Source: Sesamum alatum | Taxonomy: Eukaryota > Streptophyta > Magnoliopsida > Lamiales > Pedaliaceae | Assembly (NCBI GenBank): GCA_034509735.1 | Contig: JACGWO010000001.1 | Coordinates: 17,066,854 to 17,130,853, forward strand | Length of the DNA stretch: 64,000 nt | Direction: 5' to 3' | In this document: one piece after another, positions 12,846 through 24,337 of the stretch | Layout: the number at the start of each line of letters is the position of its first letter | How positions within the stretch are numbered: the first letter of the stretch is position 1 | Notes under the pieces: model-generated | Database searches by the model: none | What the model was told of the DNA's origin: nothing | What the model saw: only the letters and a program-made list of their open reading frames with translations | Program-made: the position numbers and the translations under genes

Positions 12846-13068
12846 TTTAAAGTGAAATTAATAAATATTATTAATTGAAGTAAATGATTACAACCAGTCC
12901 CGTCGAACATAGACAATTACATCATACCCGAATCAACAAAAATCACATAAGTTAACTCTAAACAACACCTTACTATTACAGTATACAAATAATACCTACT
13001 ATACAGTAGAGAAATACCCTTAAAGGTCATGTGACCTCAACTTTAACCACTAGGCTAAGAGATCATTT
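12846..13068 (-). repeat. tRNA-derived SINE, minus-strand copy
   Basis: Read on the minus strand it begins with a tRNA-like head TTAGCCTAGTGGTTAAAG (A-box TAGCCTAGTGG), then a body containing CTACTGTATAGTAGGTATTA and CGACGGGACTGG, and ends TTACTTCAATTAATAA. The same body occurs on the plus strand at 14352-14605. The B-box section is missing here, so it could not be transcribed by Pol III as usual. Confidence 0.5.
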
Positions 13069-13861
13069 TTTTTTTTTTTTTTTTTTGCAAATAATTAAGA
13101 TTTGAAATCTTAGTGTTACACTTGTTAGGATGGGTTTAATTCTTTTGCTCCCACTTCGAAAATGTTTAGTTTCATTTTCAATGTGGGATGATAACACTTG
13201 TAGTAAAAATCGGAAAAAAAAAAGAGAGAGAGAGAGAGAAAAGGAAATGCTAGTGTATTACAAGCCAGTTATTTTTAAGCAAACAAAGATATATTTTACA
13301 TCTAGGCGGTTAGAGTTAGGATTTTCTTTTTATAACCATTAAAATTAATAAAGCATGGAAAGAATTTGTTTTAATTCTGAAATATGTCAAACGAATTATT
13401 AGTCGTGACAATGTCAGTGTCATATCGGATTTTCTTTTCCTTTTGTTTAAATTTTAAGTATCCTGGATTGTGTATACAATTCATAACTAATTCGATCAAT
13501 TTTGATAATTAATGTGGAAGTGGTTCTTAGTGAATGATTAATCGGAAAAAATTGCCATCGACACAATTGCACCCCAAGTCTTTAGAGAGAGAATTTTAGT
13601 ATAAGTAGTCAAATCAATGAATAGTAGCTTAGAATTAAAAAATAATATATCTTGTATTTATAGTGATTTGGTTATTTTATAATGCGATAGGGTGCATATA
13701 TTTACCATGTAATAGACCCAGAAAATTACTCTTATGCCCTTGTGAGTAAATTGTAATTACTATTATATAGATCAATAATCTAATACGTGCTTGACACTGC
13801 ATGATGGATTCTTTTAATACATATCACAAATACATATAATAGTAATTACAAATATGTATTA
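13069..13861. other. AT-rich stretch with poly-T and GA runs, no gene
   Basis: A run of about 20 T lies at 13067-13086, next to the SINE head, and a short GA run is at 13219-13239. ORFs here are short and unsupported. No domain, RNA gene or further repeat is recognised. Confidence 0.4.
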
Positions 13862-14259
13862 AATTACAAATACAAATACCTTCTCGTTGTTTGAAAAATT
13901 ACAAATACCTCCCTAAGGTTTGTAATTTTCAATAAAAGGTTTGGAATTGACCATTTTGTCATTGATTTTTTTATTTAGATTGCAGAAAAATCAGCCGAAG
14001 CAAATTGCATTATTAACTTCTCTGTGTAAAAAATTTTAAAAATCCCTCCCTGCGCATTGTAGTCCAAAAAAATTCAAAAAAAAAAATAAAAATTAAATAA
14101 AATGCATAAGGGCATTTTGGTCAGTTTACCCATAAAAATAAATGAAAATGAGTTATTTGTCAGACAGTTACAAACCTCAGGGGGGTATTTGTATTTTTTA
14201 AACAACGAGATGTATTTGTAATTATGTCAAACCTCATGGAAGGTAGATGTAACTTATCC
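13862..14259. mobile_element. Mutator-type MITE, left end lost
   Basis: It is a second copy of the intact element at 58414-58836. Shared blocks in order are TCGTTGTTTGAAAAATTA, GAGGTTTGTAATTTTCAA near the left, TATTAACTTCTCTGTGTAAA in the middle, and GTCAAACCTCATGG at the right end, which finishes AACTTATCC. The first 40 or so bases of the left terminal inverted repeat are absent, so no target duplication can be defined. Confidence 0.6.
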
Positions 14260-14351
14260 TATAATCAATTATTAAAATTATGAATCCAAAGGTTATAATA
14301 ACTTTTCCCAAAATCAACTATCAAAAAATTTTCTCATAACCAATTATACAA

Positions 14352-14605
14352 TCGTGGGGTTGACGAGGCCTAACTCAATTGGCGAAATTGAGGCCACATG
14401 ATCTTAAAGGTCATGGGTTTTCAAAACCCTGCGTGGAATGATGTTGCTACTGTATAGTAGGTATTATTTGTAACTGTAATAGTTAGGTATTATTTTATGT
14501 GATATTGTTGATATATTGTTGTAATTAACTCTGTTCGATATGGATATTCGACGGGACTGATTGTAATCTCTTTACTTCAATTAATAAAGATCATCGCTTC
14601 CAATT
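14352..14605 (+). repeat. tRNA-derived SINE, plus-strand copy
   Basis: The head carries an A-box-like CTAACTCAATTGGCG and a degenerate B-box region GGTCATGGGTTTTCAAAACC. The body (CTACTGTATAGTAGGTATTA, then CGACGGGACTGATTG) and tail TTACTTCAATTAATAAAG match the inverted copy at 12846-13068. The two copies face each other about 1.3 kb apart. Confidence 0.55.
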
Positions 14606-14612
14606 AAAAAAA

Positions 14613-15784
14613 ATAAATAAATTATACAATCATCGGACCAAATTGAGCCTACCGTAGTGAACTTCTTAATGTTCAAAACTCTAGTTGAGATCATAATAAC
14701 AAGTTAGGAACCGAAGCTGCATACTTATTTGATAGTGTCATTCTTTCTATTTTATTATATACTAGCCAGCAATCAAGTATTTGATGTATGTGCATAATTT
14801 AAAAAAATAATATTTATGTATTTGTGAAAAAAAATAAGTATCACGTAAAATATATGTTTTTTTTTAATTCTTTATTATAATAGCATAAAAAATAAATCCA
14901 TACACAAATATTTAGAAAAATAATAGAAATTAGAAGTTGGTGATAAACTTTAATGATGAAATCATAAGTATTTAATTTATGGGAGCAAAAGGACAATTTT
15001 ACCTAACTAGAATAAGATGGTAGGCTACGTCTCGGGGGCTGCTGGGCTAAAGATAAGGAAAAATACACATGGACTTGTTTTATTTTTCTGGCCATGGAAT
15101 CTCTCCATCGATGTTTGATAAAATATTATTTATTATTTGAATCGAAAGATTTGAATTCATTTTTAATATAAAATTACTCAAATTGATATATGTTCGAATT
15201 TAATAAGTCCGAAAATATTTAATTAAAAAAATTAATTATGCTTTAGGTAAGTTGGGAATTTTAAAACATAACTTGCAAGATAAGAAATCGTAAGAATTAC
15301 ATTGGGAAGGCTTTGGTACGATACTCCTACGCTTAAATCAGCAAGGTCGTAAAAGGAGGAATGTGAAATGCATAAACCTATTTAGAGTGTTAAAAAAAGT
15401 TATACTTGGGGTACAGAGGGCTAGTATTTATAATTATTTAGAGTTGTACGATTTCGCGTGAAATTATTGATTTAGGAATGATCGAATGGTCATTATGAGT
15501 TCGCACATTCCGAGATTCAATCGAACACCTGAATATAAAATATGCATATCTTGACTTGCTTTGTGATTAAAAGAAAATATGGAGGCATTTGTGTAAATTT
15601 TTAAGACTTTAAGGTATATTTTTTCTTGACAATATTGATTAATTATAAATTCGTATTAAAATCATTCTTAATAGTTGATAAAATTTTGATCGAATTATTA
15701 ATTGATTTTAGTAGCATAATGATAATGTAATCAATTTATTTAAAATCATAAAGTTTTTTTTTTTTTTTTTTTTAAAAAAAGGAG
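14613..15784. other. AT-rich stretch without recognisable genes
   Basis: Mostly A/T with short homopolymer runs, ending in a T20 run and A7 at about 15756-15780. I see no ORF of interest, RNA gene or terminal repeats. Confidence 0.5.
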
Positions 15785-16010
15785 TGGGACAAATGCATGA
15801 ACCATACAGATTAAATGTCGCCGACATGGGCATTTGGAAAATGAAAAATGGAAGAATGCGACAACAGCAGAAGCACGTGCGCTTTTTCGTGATTTTGAAG
15901 TTCGTTTCAACCAAATCATCAATGGCAATGACGACTTTTATGAGACAATTGAGTATGAGATCAATTTTGAGAGATCGAGTAAAATCATTTTGTGCTCTAT
16001 AAATCGGTGC
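15785..16010 (+). pseudogene. Orphan coding-like fragment of unknown origin
   Basis: The composition changes abruptly from AT-rich to mixed. From 15834 one plus frame reads ENEKWKNATTAEARALFRDF followed by EVRFNQIINGNDDFYETI, which looks like a real amphipathic protein segment, but it has no good start, ends without a domain and runs into a SINE at about 16058. I do not recognise the family. It may be a captured or retroposed gene piece, or chance. Confidence 0.25.
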
Positions 16011-16057
16011 TTTTCTTTGTATAGCCTTATCACCAGACGATCTCGGTTGCATAAGTT

Positions 16058-16240
16058 GAGATTTAATTTAATTGACGAAGTTGAGATTTTGTGATGTCTT
16101 AATTATAAATTCGAGTCCCACCAATGTATGAGTAGTAGTCTTTTTTAATAGTAGTTGTTGGTATACTTTAATAATAATCATTAATTAGTTATTATATTTG
16201 ATATTGATAATTGACGTATATCAATTGTCGATTATTGAAA
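16058..16240 (+). repeat. tRNA-derived SINE, second type
   Basis: The head has an A-box-like TTTAATTTAATTGACGAAG and a B-box AAATTCGAGTCCC, followed by a tail with GTATGAGTAGTAGTC. The copy near 55.7 kb (minus strand) and the fragment near 4.9 kb share the arrangement A box, B box, then a GTATGAG/ATAGGTGTGA-like segment. It is degenerate. Confidence 0.35.
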
Positions 16241-16501
16241 CTCACGGTCTAATTGTACCAATTTACTAAAAAAGAATTATAGCCTCATGATGAGTGAGTT
16301 AGGACATGTGATCATTTTCACACATGCAACACTAACGATGTTGTGTAATGTTTGTGCGTCACCAATACCTGAAATGCCTTTTACGAGCTATTGTCCATTC
16401 AAATAGAAGTCAAGAATCAATAGACTAAGTACCAATATTAAGTATGTATAACTAATCAGTAACTACTTCTACAATAGACTAATACCCACTACATTTACCA
16501 T

Positions 16502-16745
16502 ATTGTGTTTGGATCAACGGATTTCAATTTAAAGATTTCAAATCCACGATAAAAATTCCGTCGAACTTGTTTGGTTACATTCATGCTACAAATGATTTCA
16601 AATCCTTCAAATCCTTGAGCTTTCATTTTGAACTATATTTTGTGGCATCATGATGGATTTCAAATCCAATTAACATGAAGGCAATTGAAATTTTTATTTC
16701 AAATCCTTACCTCAAATTCAAATCTTTTTATCCATACGCATCCTT
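16502..16745. mobile_element. MITE-like element with TTTGGAT-type terminal repeats
   Basis: It starts GTGTTTGGATCAACGGATTT and ends, read inverted, GATGCGTATGGATAAAAAGA, giving an imperfect terminal inverted repeat. Between them are many CAAATCC/GGATTTGAAAT blocks in both orientations. The superfamily is not resolved because no clear target duplication is seen. Confidence 0.4.
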
Positions 16746-16831
16746 AGGGAAAAAATATTTCAAATAACTCTATATCAGAATTATTTGAATCCACAAGTAT
16801 TTCACAAAATATAATTCAAAATGAGAATTAA

Positions 16832-17052
16832 ATTTGCATTTGGATTAATGATTTGAAATTATCCTTAATAATAAAATATTTGAATTTATTTGGATAATTC
16901 TAAATTTAAAATATTTCAAATATTTGTTTCTAATTCTAAACTATGTTTTTGTAGAATATTAATGGATTTTAAAGTCTTTCCAAATGGATCATTTGAAAAT
17001 TCGTTATCCAAATTCTTCACTCAAATCAAAATCCAAAAATCCAAATGCATGA
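16832..17052. mobile_element. Second MITE-like element with TTTGGAT-type terminal repeats
   Basis: The left end is GCATTTGGATTAATGATTTG and the right end, read inverted, is GCATTTGGATTTTTGGATTT. It lies just outside the left end of the Mutator-like nest and resembles the element at 16502-16745. Confidence 0.4.
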
Positions 17053-17549
17053 TTTGAAATCATTTCTGATATAAATTTATCCAAATAAATTCAAAAGGCC
17101 AAAATGCATCCAGTCTCCCTGTGTTATGCGAAAATAGCAATTTACCCCCTTATGTTAAAAAAATTCTCAATTTACCCCCTTGTGTTTTTGAAAAAGAAGC
17201 AAAATACCCCCTTATATCATGGGGTGTCCTTCACGCGCTGGGGGTGCGATTTTGCTTCAATTTTAGCTACAAAATGACTTTTATGTCCCTAATAATCAAC
17301 CGTTAGATCTTATGTTATTTATATATCAACGGTTGAGATTTAATAAACAAATCAGTGGTCAAGATTTTTTCTTATTTAGATTAATGGTTCACGTTGATGT
17401 ATACAATCAATGGCGTATATCAATTTAAATTAAATCGACGGTTCAAATTTATACAAGTTATAAAAATAATTTAAAAGTTATAAGAAATTATTTTGTGATA
17501 TATATATGAAATATACATATAATATTAATAAAAATACAAATAAAAAAAA

Positions 17550-17775
17550 GAGGGGGGAGGGGGGGACGTCGTCCGGGAAAGGGCAAGGGAGGCGAGGGAA
17601 CGGGATCTGGGTAGGGGGAGGCGGGGCAACGCGACTGGGGAAGGGGAGGGAGGTCAACGGTGGCTGAGTAGGGGAAAAGAGGCGATGGCGGCTGGGGAGG
17701 GGGAGGGAAGGGGCGCGGCTGCGAAGGGAGGGGGCGACGACAGTGGGGAGGGAGGGGTGCCGCCGGCGGTAGGCC
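17550..17775 (+). other. G-rich core of element A
   Basis: Strongly purine/G-skewed: runs of 3 to 7 G recur every few bases. ORFs read through it in several frames only because A/T stop codons are rare; their products are Pro/Ser/Arg low-complexity and not credible proteins. Many G-quadruplexes could form on the plus strand. Confidence 0.6.
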
Positions 17776-17816
17776 ATCTGGAGAAGGAAGGCAATAGATA
17801 CATATATTATATATAT

Positions 17817-18864
17817 GGGTTAAATGCAGACACCCCCCAACGTATGAGGGTTTTGCACTTTGCCCCGCAATCGTTTTTTTTACACTCGACCGCCCAACTT
17901 TGCTTTTTTGTTGCACTTTACCTTTTTTTACACTTTTCGCTGAATCAAAGGAGAATATTGTAACAACGTAAACGCACGAGCTTTTGGGCGGTTTATAGCA
18001 GGGTAAAATTGTAATTTAACACTTGAATTTAAAAAAAATCAAAAAAAATGAAGAGGTTTCTTCTTCTTCATCCCACCCCCCTTCCTTCTCTTTTCTTCTT
18101 CATCTGTTGCCCACCACCATGCCACTTTTTTCTTTTCTTGTTCATCCGCCTCCCACCGCCACTCCCACTTTTCAATTTTCTTATTCATATTTCTCACCCA
18201 ATAGAAGTAAAAGAAAAAAAAAAAAAAGGAAAAGTAGAGGAGTTTGACCCTCCAAATCCATCATTAAAGTTGAAGCTTTCACATGAGGATTTTGAAATTA
18301 GCCAAAAGAAAAAAGTTCCATCTGCTCCTGGGTTGTTATCAATCAATAAAATTTGGTTGTTGTTTTTGGATTTTTAGGTTGAAATTGTGTTTGAGTTACT
18401 CAAATTTTGGTTCTATTTTGCACTAATTGAGCTAGCTTGGGGTAGATTTTGATTTTGGTCTTGGAGGGTTGGAATAGAGCGATAAGGAAGTAGCACTGTT
18501 GGGGTTCAAACGGCAGCGGCGACAGCGATGGGGCTCACGCTAGACAAAAAAACCACAAGGGGGAAGGGGGATGACAATGGTGGATGAAGAAGAAGACCCT
18601 TCTTCTTTAATTTTCCTTTTATTTATTACTATTATTTTTGAAAACAATTGTGGTGTGAATTTATAATTTTACCCTGATGTAAACTGCCCTAAGGTGCGTG
18701 TGTTCACGCAGTCAGAATAATCCCCTTCGATTACCCGAAAAGTGGAAAAAAAGGCAAAGTGCAACAAAAAGAAAAGATTGGGCCGTCGAGTGAAAAAAAA
18801 AAACGGTTGGGGGGCAAAGTGCAAAACCCCCAATACGTTGGGGGGGGGGGTCTGCATTTAACCC
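17817..18864. mobile_element. Mutator-like TIR element B, nested in A
   Basis: The termini GGGTTAAATGCAGACACCCC and its inverted copy at the right end continue for over 100 bases of paired sequence (GCACTTTGCCCC, CACTCGACCG..CCCAA, TTGCACTTT). It is flanked by TATATATAT on both sides (17808-17816 and 18865-18873), a perfect though low-complexity 9-bp duplication. The interior contains no transposase; the C-rich ORFs at 18023-18377 are shadows. Confidence 0.75.
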
Positions 18865-19099
18865 TATATATATATCATAAATATATTTTTCAAAATATGT
18901 TTTAAATTATGTTATATAAATTATATATGTAATTAAATTTGGATCGTTGATTTGTATTAGATGAAATCTAAAGGTTGTAAAATAAAAGTACAAATAAAAA
19001 AAAAGAAATGAGCGCATGTAACACACAACTTGCATGAGGGGAATACTTTGCTTATTTCTTTAAAACACAAGGGGGGTAAATTGAGAATTTATTTTTCAA

Positions 19100-20628
19100 G
19101 GAATAATTGCATAAACCCCCCCTGTATTTTTAAAATTCAACTAAAAACCCCATGTGTTAAAAATATAGGCATAAAACCCCATGTGTTTTTCAAAATAATG
19201 CACTCTCTTCTGCTGTTAATTCCCTTTATCGGTGTTAATTTTTTTAGTGATTTGCCCATTATGCTCTTGTTTTGATAACCATTAATATTCAACAGTAAAA
19301 ATGAACGGTTCAGATTTTAATAAATTTTAAAAATATATTTTATATTTATATATACAATTATATATATTATACATACATATATATAACATATATATATATA
19401 TATATCATATATACACATATAAATATATGACCGACGGCGACGACGACGACAAAGGTCGCCGTCACCGCCACAGGCAGGAGGGGCGATGTTGCCATCGCCC
19501 ATCGTAGGAGGGGGCAACGGCAAGCTCGCCCTCGATCTGAAAAATTGAAGGTCGCCCAGATCCAGGGCGATCCGATTGCCCTGGATCTGGGCGACGACGC
19601 GACGGGGGCGACGACGCCCATTGCGGCCCAGAGCTGGGTCGGCGACAGGCGTCGTCGCCCAGGACGTGGTGGCAGTGGCGAGGCGAAGGCGATGAGGTGG
19701 TGGCAGTGGCGGGCAGACGGGGGGTAGGGGTGGACACTTGGGGATGAAGACTGTTTTTTCTTTTTTTTAAAAAAATTTGTTGTATTTTTATCTTTAAATA
19801 TCATATATTGAAATACTAAAATTTATTTACTGTAATTTATAATAATATAATTTTAAAATATATTCACAGAAAATCAAATTAATTAATAATATTTTAAATT
19901 TATAAATATTAAATACCTAAAATTATCATATTTCAATGTATTTTGATTTTAAAATTTATAAATATAAAATATCTAAAAATGTCATATAATAATTTAATTT
20001 TATGTAATAATATTTTTCATATAAATATTAATGAATATTAATTATTTAGTATTTATCTTATTTTTTTTAATAAAATATGAAAAAGGTAAAGAGTTAATAA
20101 AAAAATAAAGAGAGGGAATAATTACATAAAATAAAGAGGGGAATAATTATATATTCAACACAAAATTACAATTTAAATTAAGTAATAATATTTATTAAAT
20201 TTTTAAAACTTATAAATAATATTAAAATATTTCATATGTAAAATATGTATATTAATTTAACTTTAATGTAATAATATTTTTTACATATAAATATTGATGA
20301 GTATTATTTCTTTAGTATTTATCAAAAAAAAATTCAGCAAAAAATATTCAAAAGGAAAAGAATTGAACAAAAATAATGAAGAAAAGAAATAATTGAATAA
20401 GAGAGGGGTAGTCTTGTCTATTCAAAAAAGTCAAAGGTGAAAAATGGGTCAAAGTCATATTCCACTCGCATTTCGAGCAAGTGTAAGCCACTCTCCATTT
20501 TTTTTAACGGAGAGGATTTTTTTTGCAGGGTTTATAATTATAGGGGGTTTTTTTTTACTATTTAATTAACACAAGATAGGTTTTTAACAATTTCCCTATA
20601 ACCCAGGGGTATATTATGCAATTATTCC
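19100..20628. mobile_element. Mutator-like TIR element C, nested in A, with GC-rich core
   Basis: The left end GGAATAATTGCATAAACCCC pairs with the inverted right end GGAATAATTGCATAATATAC, with further ACCCCATGTG-type blocks paired inside. Flanks are ATTTTTCAA and TTTTTTCAA (8 of 9 bp match). A GC-rich block (about 19430-19735) sits between very AT-rich arms and carries a perfect 17-bp hairpin. No transposase is seen. Confidence 0.7.
19552..19594. repeat. Perfect 17-bp hairpin in the GC-rich core of element C
   Basis: The arm TCGCCCAGATCCAGGGC (19552-19568) is exactly complementary to GCCCTGGATCTGGGCGA (19578-19594) across a 9-base loop. A related CTGGATCTGGG motif occurs twice in the GC-rich core of element D near 48.7 kb. 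Confidence 0.85.
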
Positions 20629-20733
20629 TTTTTTCAAAGGGGATAAATTACTATTTTTTGAATAACACATGAGGATAAATTACTATTTTTAAATAACACA
20701 TTGCGGTAAATTGCATTTTGTCCTATTTCAAAA

Positions 20734-22525
20734 TATACGAAATCCTATCTTTAAATTCATGAACCAGCTTTTGGTGGCAAAATGGATGAACAGCAGCAAA
20801 GAGACTTGGGTGTCCAATTTATGTGGCCTACAACCATTTATCCATCAACTCAAACCACATTCTTGTATGTTTTGTCTTTTTTTATGTGAAGTCTTGGTTT
20901 TGATTCCAAGGGTCTGTTTGGTATAACTGACAATCGATTTGAGCAAATTGTGATCTGATCAGCTTTTATGTAGCAAGATTTTGTGTGCACAAAGTTTTCT
21001 TGGATTTTAGCCTAAATCTGAAATTTTTGAATAGGATCACTAATATTCAATGGTAGGTGGATATTCTAACTCTTTTCAACTTTCTTGAAAATTACATAAA
21101 TTTTACCTCTAGGGGTTGTTTATTTTTTTGGGACGAGAAAAGTTGATGGGTTGTGTCCGTTTGGATAAAAATGAATTATATGATAAATGTACGAGTTTTA
21201 TAAAGTGAAGTAAATGCTAGGTTCGGTGGGTGATATTGTAGATCTTTTTCGTGGAGTATATTTTACATTGTAGGATAATTTACGGATATTACATGTTAAT
21301 TTTTGAATATATCTTTATTGTCATATACTGTAAATTTTGGATAGCTCATTGATTAGCTTGTAATTAACTCAAAAAAAATTACATCAAAATTATTGAACGT
21401 TGACGTATTTATTTTTTTGTACACGGGGAAGTTAAAATAATTGGAGTCAATTTTAAATTACTCTTGAAAAATGTTGATTAATATTTTTTTAATTGAAATC
21501 AACATTACATAATTCCAAAAATACAACCGAGTTAAAACTTAAAAATTAATTCCAATTTCCATAATATTTTTGAAGCATTAAATAATTGTTTTAAGAATTA
21601 TTGATTCTAGTTAAAATTATTTTGGGTGCACTTTGCCTGTAAAAAAATTATTCTATGTGTTAAAACTTATTACCTATGTACAAAAAAATTAAATTATCGT
21701 ATTAAACAATTTCAACCGAGTTGAAATTAATTCTACCACAATCATCAATTAATCGAGTTATTGTTAGAATGCAATTGAGTTAAATAATTTCTCCAAATGC
21801 AACCGAGTTAAACCTAGAAACTATTAAACAACATTAATCTAATGCAGAAATAATTTTGAGTATATATAATCTCGTTAAAAGACAGAGATAAAAACGTAAA
21901 AAAGACTCAAGAACAAAAAATGGGCAGTGAGGGATAAGTGAACCTCGGCCCCCACCCTTGATGAATAATATGGGACAACTTTGGCTTTTGCGGATCGAAT
22001 ATCGGGCCGGCAGCCATTGAAGTAAATGAAGGATTGTCAATCCGGTAAGATAAACGGCTCCTTAGATTATAATTTATAAGTAATCACGGATGTTTCTTAA
22101 AGCGTGTTGTTACGTCCCTAATATATATATATATATATATATATATTAAGGAATTATTGGAGAGGGCCATTTTGGTGTCCAAATTGTGGCCTGCTATTTT
22201 TTCAAAAAAATTAATTAATGAACTATTTTTAACTTCTCCATGATCTTTCATAACTATCTTTGGTAGTTTTTTAACTTTACAAAAACTAAATAATATAATT
22301 TATAAAAATATTTTATATTAAATATTTTTTAAAAATTATGCACATACATAGGATGTGCTACACTTACTAATACATATTAAGGAATAGGGCTATAAGATTG
22401 ATAAATAAAATGTTAGGGCTCGTAAAATTATATAAAAAGAAAATATAAATAATCTTTTTTATAAATTTAATATTTTATTTATCGTATTACAAGGTTGTTG
22501 ACTTGTTGATATTAAAACCTTATAA
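20734..22525. other. AT-rich stretch between element A and the LINE
   Basis: No gene is supported. An (AT) microsatellite lies at 22120-22146. The ORFs at 20711-20926 and 21834-22040 have no domain or context. Confidence 0.5.
22120..22146. repeat. (AT)n microsatellite
   Basis: About 13 AT units between CCTA and TAAGG. No function inferred. Confidence 0.8.
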
Positions 22526-22550
22526 AGAGGGTAGTGTCGTGAGGAAAAGA

Positions 22551-24337
22551 ATGAAATTCTCTCTCGCGCAAAATCCAGTCCAGCTTAGCCCAGAAAATGA
22601 CTTTCTTCATCTTTTGAAGATTCCCAAACCGCCTGATAAATTGTCTGAATTCAGCCAAGGAATGACTACTAACTCACAGAGCTACAAGGAGTTGGTTGAA
22701 GAACGGAGGCTGCAGGATATCCAGGAGACATATCAAACAACAAAAAGCGCAAGGAAAGGAAAAGGAGGAAAGAATCATGAGGATCGAAGTTGATCAACAG
22801 TTCAAACCATGTCTACTTCCCCACCTGGCTGCAAAACTGGGAAGAACCAGTAATGGAAATCAACACACAAAAACCAGATATTAAATCAGACGAACCTCTA
22901 CCAGAACTATCATTGGATACTAATCTAATTACGAAAATTAGACAGCCATGGAGGAAAGCGCTAATTATACAGACAGTGGGACTGACTACATCAAACTTGA
23001 ATATAGGAGTCCACCTACAAAGGATATAGAAAACAACAGAGCCAATTATCCCCACGGATTTAGGCCAAGGATACTACACAATCAATTTGAAAAATGAGGA
23101 GGACTACCACATGGCGTTAGTAGGAGGGCCATGGTTCTACGTTAACCATTATATTGCAATTCAACAATGGATACCCAACTTCAGAGCATTAACAGCAAAA
23201 AATAACAGAATGGTCATTTGGGTCCAAATTCCAGAACTTCCATTGGAATATTATGACTTCCAAGTTCTATTTGAAATAGGAAAACTTATTGGAAGGCCAA
23301 TTAAGGTGGACAATCATATGAGTAAAGTGGCTAGAGGAAGATACGCCAGAATCTGCATCGAAGTTGATACGAGCAAGCCCCTACCTACAGGGTTCTACAT
23401 AGGAAACGCAAAACAAAAATTGGTATATGAACTGAAAACGCAATTCTGCTTCAAGTGTGGAATTATAGGACACGTCCAATCGGCATGTAAAATTGGTACC
23501 AGTATAGGAAGAAAGGAGGGAGATAATAAAAGAGTACAACAAGAACAGACTCAAATATTGGATAATGGCTGGAAGATCATTAATTCAAGGCCTACAATAA
23601 GAAAGATCAGGGAAAGCCAACATATCCAACCTATGCAACCAAGAAGATCACATTATGATTCTAGCGGCATCAACAATCAAGCTTCAGCCAATCAATTCCA
23701 AACTCAATTAAAGATGTGGGTACCCAAGAAAGACCTACAACGTAAGAAACCTCAACATCAAGAAGATGCCTCACGTAATTATCAAAACAACGCAGTAGAA
23801 GTAATGCAGAAAGAAGAGAGAACTATGGAAGATGGACGTCAGAAAGAGAAAACAAATACATCAGCAACTCTCACAGACGCACAAGACTTGGCTATGGAAG
23901 ACATAATTAATAGACAAGCACCGGATTTTGCGGTAGGTACAACAAGGAAAGAGGCACAACAGGCACAGGTGGAGGACATGCAGAATGCGGAGGTAGACAC
24001 CTGTTTGAAGAAAACCTCTGAAACCGGGGTTAAGACCTCATCACATGCAGAGAACATAGAATTAGAAACTAAAAACCAAGACTTAGTATCTGTTAAGAGC
24101 ATTAGTGTAGTAGAACCTATTAATTTATTACTAAAATTGAATAGGGATAAGTTAGTGGAGATAGGGTCAACCCCTAGTGATAATTGCACCCCACTAAGTG
24201 ATGTATTAGAGTCTAGTATAAATAGTTTTGATTCAGCACATGCACAATCACCATCACTCATTCGGAAGTTGGCCCATAGCACTCATCTAGAAAAATGGCT
24301 CCAACACCAAACCGCAGAAACTCTCAACAAACTGTGA
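22551..24337 (+). pseudogene. LINE ORF1: DUF4283 and CCHC zinc-knuckle nucleic-acid-binding protein, disrupted
   Basis: This is the RNA-binding ORF1 protein of plant L1 elements. It starts with MKFSLAQNPVQLSPENDF at 22551, shifts frame near 22790, then continues with KIRQPWRKALIIQTVGLTTS and, after an in-frame TAG at 23027-23029, with the DUF4283 body EEDYHMALVGGPWFYVNHY, VWVQIPELPLEYYD and GRYARICIEVDTSKPLP. The zinc knuckle is CFKCGIIGHVQSAC (C-x2-C-x4-H-x4-C). The tail is hydrophilic and Gln-rich. It overlaps the open frame of ORF2 by about 43 bases. The frameshift position is approximate. Confidence 0.85.

Larger units (their letters stand above)
17097..20724. mobile_element. Mutator-like TIR element (outer element A) containing two nested elements
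   Basis: The left end GGCCAAAATGCATCC...CTGTGTTAT and the inverted right end GGACAAAATGCAATTTACC...GTGTTAT form terminal repeats that also share the inner AATAGCAATTTACCCCCTTATG / AATAGTAATTTATCC block. The flanking 9 bp are AATTCAAAA (17088-17096) and ATTTCAAAA (20725-20733), one mismatch, as expected for Mutator-type insertions. No transposase is present. Two more elements of similar design sit inside (17817-18864 and 19100-20628). Confidence 0.7.

Noticed and set aside
17478..18377. Pro/Ser-rich ORFs of 90-142 codons on both strands
   Set aside because: They lie in G/C-skewed cores and arms of Mutator-like elements A and B; no domain, and the openness is due to composition.
19317..19804. 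ORFs of 60-145 codons in the GC-rich core of element C
   Set aside because: Arg/Pro/Ser low-complexity in several overlapping frames; best explained by the GC-rich core and its hairpin.
23839..24282. 147-codon minus-strand ORF
   Set aside because: Shadow of LINE ORF1 on the opposite strand.
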